From Atriophallophorus winterbourni (taxonomy: Eukaryota; Platyhelminthes; Trematoda; Plagiorchiida; Microphallidae), in contig JACCGJ010005463.1 of assembly GCA_013407085.1 (NCBI GenBank), positions 1 to 64,000 on the forward strand: a DNA stretch of 64,000 nt, written 5' to 3'. A program made the position numbers and the translations under genes. Below, one piece after another: positions 33,858 to 41,911 of the stretch. Below the pieces are notes generated by a model that was not told the origin of the DNA, did not search any database, and saw only the letters and a program-made list of their open reading frames with translations. Numbering within the stretch: position 1 is the first letter of the stretch; the number at the start of each line of letters is the position of its first letter.

Positions 33858-36800
33858 TCAACACACCGGGCCAAATTCAGGGTTTTGTTTGACGTATGCA
33901 TCCAATTTCGATTTGAAAACATCAATTGTCGTTGCATTCACAATATCTTGCGGTAGCGCATTCCATAGAAAGCAGATACGCACAGAGAAGAAATAGCGAC
34001 GACAATCAAGTCTTGAGTGCGGTATTTCGAGACAACACGAGTGACTGCGCGTACTTCGAGGGGAGTTTACTTTTATTAGTTCGCTAAGCGGATGGTTTTC
34101 GATCCGCAGTATCTTGTAAGCCAGAATCAGGTCGATCCTCATTCGTCTTCGTGTAAAATCACGCAAACCAAGGATGGCCATTCGCTCTTGATACGGGACC
34201 CGCTGCATCCCTTCAACTAACTTTGTAGCTTTGTGGTATATTCGATCCAGGATCTCGATGTCTTTACGCAACCACGGTGCCCAGGCTGGGATCAAATAAT
34301 CCATCGTTGGATGGATGTAAGTATTTAAAATACGAGGAATTGTTTTGGGTGAGAACCGTCCGAAAATTCTTCTCAGGATTCCTAATATACCACATGCCCG
34401 ATTAAACACTTTTCTACAATGCATATTCGGTTTCAGGTTATTAGTAATCCAAATTCCGAGGTCCTTTTCAGCGGTGGTCCAATTTAGGATATCGTGGCCT
34501 AGATGGTATGTATATTCGCAGTTACGGCCAAGCTGTAACATATGACATTTACGTAGGCTGAAAGGCATTTGATTCTCTAGAGACCAGCGATACAGAGCAT
34601 CCAAGTCGTTTTGCAGCATTAAACAATCTTCATTAGAGCGGATTTGCTTCCATATTTTAATGTCATCTGCAAAAAGAACGAGCTTGCATCGCACTATTTC
34701 AGTTATATCATTTATATATAAGAGGAAAAGAATAGGTCCGAGCACTGAACCTTGAGGCACCCCGCTCGTGACATCGATACTTTTCGACAATACTCCGTCA
34801 ACGCGAACTCGCACGTGCCGATCGGTCAGATAATCTGTTAGCCACGATAGTAAGTTACCTGTTATTCCATATCGCACTAGCTTTTGCAGAAGCAAGCTGT
34901 GGTCGACCTTGTCAAAAGCCTTTGAAATATCAATATAACAAGCATGTACCGTATAGCCTTGATCAAGCGACATCGTCCAATCATTTAGTGTGATCAGTAA
35001 ATTCGAAAGACAAGATCTGGTCCGGCGGAACCCGTGTTGCGCTGCTGACAAAAGACCTCGTGCTTCAAGCTGACCCACAATACATTCAGATATAATGCGC
35101 TCCATAATTTTTAAAATACATGGTAGCATCGTTACAGGTCTGTAATTTGCTGCGTCAGAACGACTGCCACCTTTGTAAATTGGTGTTATCACACCCGCTT
35201 TCCAAGCCAAAGGAACAAAACCTTCACCAAGACTCTGGATGAAAACCGCAGCTAAGCTATTTGAAAGCTCTCTATAACACACATGAAGAATCGCTGGGGT
35301 AATATTGTCCTCCCCGGGAGATTTCTTTGTATTCAATCGACGTAAGTGTCGCTCTACCACCAGTTGATCGATCACGGGCTCAGTTAGTGGTTCTACAGTG
35401 TTTGATAATTCATGATGCAATAATTGCTTTTTGGGGCAGTAGACTTGAGAGTAAAAGCACGCAAGCGCATCCGCCGTCTCTTGGACTGTAACAGTCAAAC
35501 CTTCTTCTGTCATGATCGGGAAAACACCTGGTTTAACTTTGGTTCTGTCATTCACAATTTTGTACAATAGTTTCGGATTCGCTTCCATTCGTTCCACCAT
35601 ATGTTGCTGGTACTGTTTTTTGTCCTGCCGAATTAGGGTGGTGACTCTGTTACGTATTCTGCAAAATTGTAACCAAGATGTAGGGGTGGCGTTATTGCAA
35701 TGAGTAACCCAAGCACGCCTTTTCAATGAAATCCATTTTCTAGTTCTGCTGCGAACAGAGAAACGGAGGGTGTGGACATCTTTCCTCTGAATATATCGAG
35801 AGTTCGACTGGATTTGCATCTGAAGGTAGTTTATCAGAGAGTTATAATGTGTATTTGAGTCACTAGAATCAAGTTGAACATCATTCAGCTCACAAAGTGC
35901 TTCCTTGAGTCTCCAAAAGTCGACTCTACGGATGATTTTAGATTCGTCACTGTGTCTCGATGCACTGCAGACATAATCGAACACGAGCATCACATGGTCA
36001 CTCCGTCCCAATGGAGCTTCATAGTGTACTAATTCAATAGCTGATTCGTTAGAAGTCAAAACTAGGTCCAAAACAGAGGGCCGGTCTGTCCCTCGCATTC
36101 GTGTGTGGTTGCAAACGTGATTGTACAGGGGGACTAGATCAAATACTTCTTGAAATTTGTGTTCCAGTGAGGTAATTGGGTGTTGATTTCTCGAGTATAG
36201 CTGCGGGAGGTTGAAATCCCCCATAATCAATATTTGAGCATGTGGCCGAGCGCTGATGCGCTGAAGTCTTTCAACTAACACATCATTATGATCGACGGTC
36301 GAAGTTGGTGAGCGATATATAACCCCAATTGTACAGCTCTCACCAGATTCCAGGTCAAGTGAACACCACAGCGTGTCTGTGAGTGAAAGATCAGTATCTG
36401 CAATGATATTAACATTGAGGCGCTTGTGATAATACAATGCAACGCCGCCTCCCGGGCCATCACGGTCATGACGAAAAAGTGTCATATTAGGGATTGAGAG
36501 TTCACTGTCCGTCATACTGGGCTGATACCAAGTTTCCGTCACAGCAATAAGGTCAGGGGACTGTTGTACACAGATATCAATGAGTTCTGCCAGCTTGTTG
36601 ACTAAACATTGAGCATTAGTATATATACATTTGATCGATACGACTCGGTGTAGCGATGAATCAGGTGATATGAGGTAAGGGGTAGGACAATGTGATGCCA
36701 GATCTGGCTTAACAGTAAGTGCTCGTAAGGGTGTGACTTGTGGGCTAGTTATTGCGCTCCAACAGTTTGAATCAACATTTTGTTCCGTGTATGATGTACT

Positions 36801-36872
36801 CGGTCCGACTCGGTTTGAGCCGGACCCACTACGTTTTTTGATGTATTGATTGCTTCCGTTTCGGTGGGAACG
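33858..36872 (-). CDS. C1 ORF2: APE endonuclease and reverse transcriptase, -1 frame
   Basis: The open frame begins after a TAG at 36873-36875 and ends at TGA 33858-33860, about 1,004 codons. It overlaps ORF1 by 124 nt. The first ATG in this frame is at 36515, after the YTNAQ block (about 36630) that opens the endonuclease. Expression as a -1 fusion from 36833 is therefore proposed, giving about 992 ORF2-encoded residues. Blocks: YTNAQCLVNKL, VTETWYQP, MGDFNLP (about 36220), GRSDHVML (about 36000), linker RSRTRKW, YRPVTMLPCILKIMERI, YIDISKAFDKVDHSLL, SGVPQGSVLGPILFLLYIND, catalytic FADD at 34662-34673, and a CR1-type C-terminus SRLDCRRYFFSVR. It acts in target-primed reverse transcription in the nucleus. 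No broken motif is seen. Confidence 0.85.
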   Translation of the reverse strand, partial: RSHRNGSNQYIKKRSGSGSNRVGPSTSYTEQNVDSNCWSAITSPQVTPLRALTVKPDLASHCPTPYLISPDSSLHRVVSIKCIYTNAQCLVNKLAELIDICVQQSPDLIAVTETWYQPSMTDSELSIPNMTLFRHDRDGPGGGVALYYHKRLNVNIIADTDLSLTDTLWCSLDLESGESCTIGVIYRSPTSTVDHNDVLVERLQRISARPHAQILIMGDFNLPQLYSRNQHPITSLEHKFQEVFDLVPLYNHVCNHTRMRGTDRPSVLDLVLTSNESAIELVHYEAPLGRSDHVMLVFDYVCSASRHSDESKIIRRVDFWRLKEALCELNDVQLDSSDSNTHYNSLINYLQMQIQSNSRYIQRKDVHTLRFSVRSRTRKWISLKRRAWVTHCNNATPTSWLQFCRIRNRVTTLIRQDKKQYQQHMVERMEANPKLLYKIVNDRTKVKPGVFPIMTEEGLTVTVQETADALACFYSQVYCPKKQLLHHELSNTVEPLTEPVIDQLVVERHLRRLNTKKSPGEDNITPAILHVCYRELSNSLAAVFIQSLGEGFVPLAWKAGVITPIYKGGSRSDAANYRPVTMLPCILKIMERIISECIVGQLEARGLLSAAQHGFRRTRSCLSNLLITLNDWTMSLDQGYTVHACYIDISKAFDKVDHSLLLQKLVRYGITGNLLSWLTDYLTDRHVRVRVDGVLSKSIDVTSGVPQGSVLGPILFLLYINDITEIVRCKLVLFADDIKIWKQIRSNEDCLMLQNDLDALYRWSLENQMPFSLRKCHMLQLGRNCEYTYHLGHDILNWTTAEKDLGIWITNNLKPNMHCRKVFNRACGILGILRRIFGRFSPKTIPRILNTYIHPTMDYLIPAWAPWLRKDIEILDRIYHKATKLVEGMQRVPYQERMAILGLRDFTRRRMRIDLILAYKILRIENHPLSELIKVNSPRSTRSHSCCLEIPHSRLDCRRYFFSVRICFLWNALPQDIVNATTIDVFKSKLDAYVKQNPEFGPVC

Positions 36873-38392
36873 CTGCCGTCTACCACCCCCAGTCGCGAGT
36901 GTGTCTCACTCATGGTACTTGGTCTCGGTAGACAAAGTCTAATGTCTTTCGGTAAAGCACGTTTTGCTTTTTTCCATTCGGACTTGACAAATTCAGCCAT
37001 GTCGCTAGTTAAAAAGGTAATCCTGAGAGGTTTCGGTCCGTCTCCTTTATAGTTTATTGAAAAAGGCACCCGGAAAGTGTCAGTGATCACAACGTTAGAA
37101 ATATTAAGCAAAGACGCAATGTAACGCCACTGCTTGAAGTCATGATCTGCTGTTTCCTGTCCCGATGCTTCAGTGGTATTTTCTGGTACCCCAAGTAGAA
37201 CCATACTCCGCGATAACGTTTTTTCCTTAGTGTTTGAGGCACCCTTCCGTTCCCACCATGGCACATCAGGATATATCCGGCAATTTGAAGTCGGATCCGT
37301 CTTTAGTCGGTACGAATTTAGCAGTATGTTTTCGATATCAGCCTCGCACTTCAGTGTAACTCTTAGTAACCGAGGTTGATCACTATGAGGTGAGGTGGAA
37401 TGGCGAGTTAGACGAATCAATTTGTCAGGAGTAACATGCTCAATTTGCAATTGTTGACAAATTTGAGACCATCTATCGAGGTCGTGTTTGTGTTTTCTAT
37501 CTAACAGGCTTTCGTGGGACTCGCTAACATTCGTACATATTACGCTTAGTGCATAAGAATTCTTGTTGCGTGTCCGAGCGTCATTCTTTATAGAATGTGA
37601 ACCTTTTTGATTTAATATTCGTGAGTCATGGGAAGAAGCTTTAGAGTGAGTAGCGGAGGTCGACTGCAAACGCCTTTCTCCGTAAGTATTTTCTACGATT
37701 GAATCGGTGCAGATAACACTAGGCGATTTATTTTTTGAGGCAGCTTTGATTAACGGAGCATTCGAGGTAGACGGTTTCGGCTTTAAGGCCTTTTTAACAA
37801 TCTCCTCAGTGTCGTGTAATAATTTAACCTTTTCAGGAGCAATCTGTGGCGGTGAGGTCGAGCGTATTCCATTATTCAATTCAACTGTTTTAGTCTTCAA
37901 TATTGGTCGTAGAGTATTCTTTAAATTTGCAAGTTCCTCTTCCATTTTCAATAATCTATTCTCTATTGTATTAGTCTCGTTTCTAGCAGAGAATTGTGTA
38001 CTCTTGCGATTACGATTCACTAATGAATTTCTACAGTCAATACAAAAATAGCAAACGGATGGGAGGTTTTTATCATTCACGATCTTTACACACTCATCGG
38101 TCAAAGTCTCATCGCAGGCCACGTGCACATGTATATCACAAAAAATACATTTAACCAATGCACTATCATTGCTTACCGGGTACAGGCACTTGGCGCAGAG
38201 GTCAAGGTGGTTTGATGTCGCTGTCGGGGGAACAACCGTCGTATGCACACCATGATCGATCGATTTTTTCGCGTGGGTGTTGGATCTCGTGACTCGACCA
38301 CGCATTGTAGGCTGAATTGGGACGACTGGTTGAAGAATGGTCGTCCGTTCGACTGGTCGATTTAGCTGGGTTATAATTCTTGATTTGGTCAT
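36749..38392 (-). CDS. C1 ORF1: PHD finger, coiled coil and tandem C-terminal modules
   Basis: 547 residues from ATG 38392 (MTKSRIITQLNRP). The frame is open 49 codons further upstream but without family support, so this start is chosen. Residues 66-120 form a PHD-type finger (C66, C69, C82, C85, H90, C93, C114, C117). Residues 142-165 look like a coiled coil. Residues 283-382 and 395-487 are two similar modules; matching blocks are PRLLRVTL/KPLRITF and the tail ends RIYPDVPW/PKDIRL. The likely role is coating the element RNA, with the PHD possibly reading chromatin at the target; this is inferred. The slippery site encodes Ser-Lys-Asn at 518-520, 27 codons before the stop. Confidence 0.85.
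   Translation of the reverse strand: MTKSRIITQLNRPVERTTILQPVVPIQPTMRGRVTRSNTHAKKSIDHGVHTTVVPPTATSNHLDLCAKCLYPVSNDSALVKCIFCDIHVHVACDETLTDECVKIVNDKNLPSVCYFCIDCRNSLVNRNRKSTQFSARNETNTIENRLLKMEEELANLKNTLRPILKTKTVELNNGIRSTSPPQIAPEKVKLLHDTEEIVKKALKPKPSTSNAPLIKAASKNKSPSVICTDSIVENTYGERRLQSTSATHSKASSHDSRILNQKGSHSIKNDARTRNKNSYALSVICTNVSESHESLLDRKHKHDLDRWSQICQQLQIEHVTPDKLIRLTRHSTSPHSDQPRLLRVTLKCEADIENILLNSYRLKTDPTSNCRIYPDVPWWERKGASNTKEKTLSRSMVLLGVPENTTEASGQETADHDFKQWRYIASLLNISNVVITDTFRVPFSINYKGDGPKPLRITFLTSDMAEFVKSEWKKAKRALPKDIRLCLPRPSTMSETHSRLGVVDGSVPTETEAINTSKNVVGPAQTESDRVHHTRNKMLIQTVGAQ
36802..36839 (-). promoter_or_regulatory. Candidate -1 ribosomal frameshift signal of C1
   Basis: Minus strand: A AAA AAC at 36839-36833 in the ORF1 frame (TCA AAA AAC), a 6-nt spacer GTAGTG, then a 10-bp stem GGTCCGGCTC/GAGTCGGACC with one G-U pair and a 5-nt loop (36826-36802). 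After slippage the reading enters the open ORF2 frame directly. Confidence 0.8.
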
Positions 38393-38717
38393 TTTACGAA
38401 TAATCCGTGATAACTCGATAACCACACAAAGTAGAGCACAGAATGGCGTATCAAAATGTGTAGTTCGATGTGATCTTTGCAATGAAAGCAAAAACCGTAC
38501 GATAGTTAACTGTGGGAGAAAGTTTGCACGCGTGAGCAAACTGAGATATTTACGTTGAAACGGTAACTTTGCTGTTAATCGATGGACCAGATCAAAATGT
38601 ATGAATTCCGATAGCTCTGGTCAAAATGTAACAAAGGGTTTTGGAATTGTTAAAATCCGAGTAGATTTGGCGAAGAAACGGTCAAAAGTGTCAGAGCAAA
38701 AAAAATGCGACCGCACG
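38393..38717 (-). promoter_or_regulatory. C1 5' UTR, presumed internal promoter region
   Basis: About 325 bases between the shared CR1-like 5' terminus and the ORF1 ATG. The terminus CGTGCGGTCGCATTTTT and later stretches recur at the 5' end of D2 (63149 leftward). LINE promoters normally lie in this region; no specific element is identified. Confidence 0.55.
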
Positions 38718-39635
38718 TCAGCTCACGTAATGCAAGTGCTGACTGACTCATGGTCGGACTTCTTATTTGCAATTCACCCATAATAAGATCTTTCGGGAAA
38801 TCCGCATTCTTCATTCTGACGGACATGACCGAGCCACCGCCTGCGGCGCTGTCGAAATAGGCTGAACTTGCTCTGTAGACCAGCTTTTGAAAGCACTTCA
38901 GCATTAGTCACTTTGTCCATTTACGATATGTTCAACATACGACGGACGTTTCGTAGATGGAGAGCATTCAGCTTCCACTCGTGTCTTGCGTAGGTGGTTC
39001 AGGTTTCACTCTCGTACAGTAAAGCATTTAGTACGCACGCGCTGTATACCATCATATTTGTATTTACAGTCAGCTTGCGCTCGCCACAAACACGAGAGTT
39101 CAATCGGGACAAAATCGCAGCTGCTCTGAAAATCCGCTTATCAATCTCCGTAACTCGCGCGGGGTTATCCGCAATATGGTATGTGAAATAATGTACTGGT
39201 TCAAGCTGACAGTTTCCAACAGTGATGATTGGTGGCGATACAGTCCCTTCACGAAGGACTTTGGTCTTCCTCTTGCTGAATTTTAGCCCGAAGTCTTTGC
39301 ATGCCGACGAAAAACAGGCCATGGTGGTGCTTCTTGGAGTGAGCAATGAAGGCTGCATCGTGGGCGAACAACAGGTCACGGATTAGCACATTTCGTGTCA
39401 TGGTTTATGCTCTTAACCGGTGCAGGTTAAAATGCTTGCCATCACCTCGCGTGCGTAGGTGGATGCCTTATCTTCTTGTCCTGAAAGTGTGCTTTAGAAG
39501 CAGAGCAAAGAAGTTGCCGATTAGCTTGGGAGCAAGAACATAATCTTGTTTGACACCTCGGCGAATTTCAAAGGCTTCTGTTCTGCAACCGTTGAAATGG
39601 ACTGAGCTTTTCATGCCTCAGTAAAACTAAATAAC
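38718..39635 (-). pseudogene. RTE/Rex3-like RT and thumb (second piece of the split relic)
   Basis: Minus strand, starting right at the LTR end: GMKSSVHFNG-like, then LIRDLLFAHD (FADD lost), SSACKDFGLKFSKRKTKVLR (39300-39240), PPIITVGNCQLEPVHYFTY, TEIDKRIFRAAAILSRLNSRV (39150-39090) and YSACVLNALLYESET. Further on it shows PKDLIMGELQIRS (38800), the last block before C1. It fits Rex3/RTE closely and continues at 33729. Confidence 0.8.
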
Positions 39636-40058
39636 TGTAACCGACTATTCGGTCCGGGGAAAATCGAGTTTAACGTCAAAGATTTCAGTCACAATATAAA
39701 CACCAATGTCTATCCAACGGTTGAGTGACGCGTCCAAGCCCATCAAAATATTGACAAGACAATGCGTGAGATGAGTACGGTACTATTGAAGCAAAATAAT
39801 TACACAATAAAAATAGCAAACCTCAATTATTCCGCTTCGTACTGAATCCGAAAACAACAATAATCAACAGCAACAATGACCACGAGTGATCGCAACTTCA
39901 AATAGCGCGCAAACGGCCAAATAAAGATACACAAATATAAGCTCAAGAACGAATAAATTCAAGTAGTTCGGTAAAACAAAAATGGTAAAAATATACAAAA
40001 ATACCAGCAGATTTAAACAGTTAGTTGTCAATAAAATAAATTCAATGTACATCTTACA
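39636..40058 (-). repeat. 3' LTR of the BEL/Pao element
   Basis: 423 bp, TG...CA on the minus strand (TGTAAGATG...GGTTACA). It lies directly after a polypurine tract. No second copy is in the window. Confidence 0.7.
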
Positions 40059-40067
40059 CCGCCCCCC
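40059..40067 (-). other. Polypurine tract of the BEL/Pao element
   Basis: GGGGGGCGG on the minus strand, directly before the LTR. Confidence 0.65.
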
Positions 40068-40326
40068 GAAATCCGCGCCGGATTTCTCAAAGGCTGACAA
40101 CATACATGCTCTGGTATCCTACCCTATATCTTTACCCATCGCTGATTATATCATAATAGCAACCAGACGTTGTTATCTAAGAACAAAGTGAGATAATGTC
40201 ACGATGCACAAGACGTTCTCCATGCCTCACACATGTGACAAAATTCACCGGCCTTTTCAGCCAGATTGGTTAGAAGCCAGACGTTTTCCATGCCTTACCA
40301 CAACCAATCTAGCTGGCCTGGTCCCT

Positions 40327-41124
40327 TTACGTGACAAAACCAGTTCCGATAACAGCATCCACATTCGATGATGTATTTTCTTCCGGTACAGTCAAATCAG
40401 TCCAAAAGCATGTTTGATCTAATTCGAAATGAATTTCTTCCTTGAGTACGGTAGTAAGTGATACTACCAGTTTAGTGGCTGCTAATTCCATACACGAAAT
40501 AGTAGCAGGCTTGACTAGCTCAACTCGCGACTTCGGGCAGAGTAGGCAACAATATGAGAGATCCGACTTAGAACTAAATCGAATGTAAATCGAGGCTTCA
40601 TTCCTAAGTTCCAACGCATCATAGAATGCATTTAACTGATGCCGAACAACGTGAGCACCTTTGCGCTTCATAGATCGAGCAATTCTTAGTGATTGCGGTT
40701 CCATCACGCTTGCATATTTATGGAGTAACTCAGGATTTCGCAGAAACCTAGAACGCAGACTCCGTAAACGCGACTCTGCTTGTTTACGGTTGCGGCAGAT
40801 TATATGGAAATCTCTTTTCCAAAGTAGACACACTTCAAAATTGCCATTTTTCTGTTTAGTCACACGATACGCTTGTAACACACCCGCTCCAATAAGCAGG
40901 TTAACTGTGGTATCGGGGCCATCATTTGAAACAAGATCCTTCAAATGATTCGGTGAAGTGAGGCAGTCCTTTTTCGTCAAATGCTCAACCACTTCAGGAA
41001 GTTGAATAGACTCATTCATCATAGACAATTCAAATCTTACTCGTGCAATTCGAGTAGCATTTGCAGCTATCAACAGTTCTAACTTAGCCTCTTGACGCAT
41101 CTGTTCTTCCGCTAATTTTGCCAA
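40327..41124 (-). pseudogene. BEL/Pao gag-pol remnant, open but lacking RT
   Basis: 265 codons without a stop. The first part (AKLAEEQMRQEAKLELLIAA) is the helical Gag segment of Pao elements. NLLIGAGVLQAYRV resembles the protease end, and CLLWKRDF with RSLRSRFLRNPELLHKYASVM is the block before RT. It then jumps to LNAFYDA, YIRFSSKSDLSYCCLL, KSRVELVKPATIS and FWTDLT, the RNase H/A17 region after RT. The RT core with its YxDD box is missing, yet the frame is kept. Residual Gag codons continue right to about 41300. Confidence 0.75.
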
Positions 41125-41281
41125 CTAAAACTGAGCCCTAAGATTATGAGAGCTAGAACTAACTACCGGACCAGAGCATGACATGTTATCAACCAATGAA
41201 GAAACACCGACTTGCCCGTCAAACAGGTCCTTTTCATTGTTTCTTGGATGGATCTTTGACCACTTGTTCTCCATTTTTTCC

Positions 41282-41363
41282 CAATGTTCGAAACGAAGCA
41301 AATTGAGTACTGCCAATTTGAGTACTGTCCCCATGTTCCAAACGAAGCAAATTGAGAACTGCA
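41282..41363. repeat. Tandem duplication, period 51
   Basis: AAACGAAGCAAATTGAG occurs at about 41289 and again 51 bases later, in the Gag end of the BEL/Pao remnant. Confidence 0.65.
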
Positions 41364-41364
41364 A

Positions 41365-41905
41365 TCAAGCATTTCGAAAAGACCCTCCCTGCTGACGTAG
41401 TCGAATGCCTCCGTTTAATCAATGAAAACAAAACAAAAACAAGCAAAAAATAATGGCATACGCTGTTACCGACACTTTTCTTGAAGTTGTCTCAGTTGTC
41501 GGTTGATCTTTTCTTGCGAAAGCCACATTCAGATTCGGTGTAAATTCTATCAGCTACATCTTTTACCTGGATCTTTAAGACTAGCAAACAATTTGCCTAC
41601 AACTTTCAGAAAAGTGATTCCTCTGTAATTGTTGTAGCCGCCTTTATCTCCCTTATTCTTAAATAGCGTGATGATCTTTGTGTCTGGCATCTCTTTCGGG
41701 ACACTCCTCCTACAAGCACGTAAGAAGCAAATGGTGAAGTGATTGTAATGATGCTGCTCTACAGCAATTGATGAGCTCAGGGGATATTCCGTCGTCACCA
41801 GGTGCCTTCCTATTTACTATTCGGTCGAATGCCTTATTGAGCTCATGAAGACTAGGGGGAGTATCTAGATATTCAATAGTCTGCGACCGATCGACATTTT
41901 CTCAA
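41365..41905 (-). pseudogene. RTE/Rex3-like early RT (first piece of the split relic)
   Basis: Minus strand: QTIEYLDTPPSLHELNKAF (about 41885), the TEYPLSSSIAVEQHHY region, PKEMPDTKIITLFKNKGDKG (about 41690-41630), YNNYRGITFLKVVGKLFA, then TEAFDYVSREGLFEML ending near 41370. It corresponds to 9930-10530 of the forward relic. The next blocks appear at 39635, beyond the BEL/Pao element. Confidence 0.75.
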
Positions 41906-41911
41906 GTATTG

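Larger units (their letters stand above)
33730..38717 (-). mobile_element. CR1-like element C1, structurally complete
   Basis: About 5.0 kb: 5' UTR, open ORF1, open ORF2 in the -1 frame, 3' UTR and tandem tail. The 5' end was set by a shared start with D2 (CGTGCGGTCGCATTTTT). Both flanks are pieces of one RTE/Rex3-like ORF, so both insertion edges are visible. There are no stops or frameshifts in either ORF, unlike every other CR1-like copy here. The sequence supports a young, possibly still active element; activity is not shown. Confidence 0.85.
39636..41364 (-). mobile_element. BEL/Pao element with RT deletion, inserted in the Rex3-like relic
   Basis: The 3' LTR (39636-40058), polypurine tract and an open gag-pol remnant are present; the 5' LTR is missing. 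The left edge is exact, because Rex3-like sequence matching 10570 onward resumes at 39635. The right edge abuts the Rex3-like block ending in GLFEML near 41370, with a short deletion. The class (Pao type, as Sinbad of schistosomes) is assigned from the protein. Confidence 0.75.
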
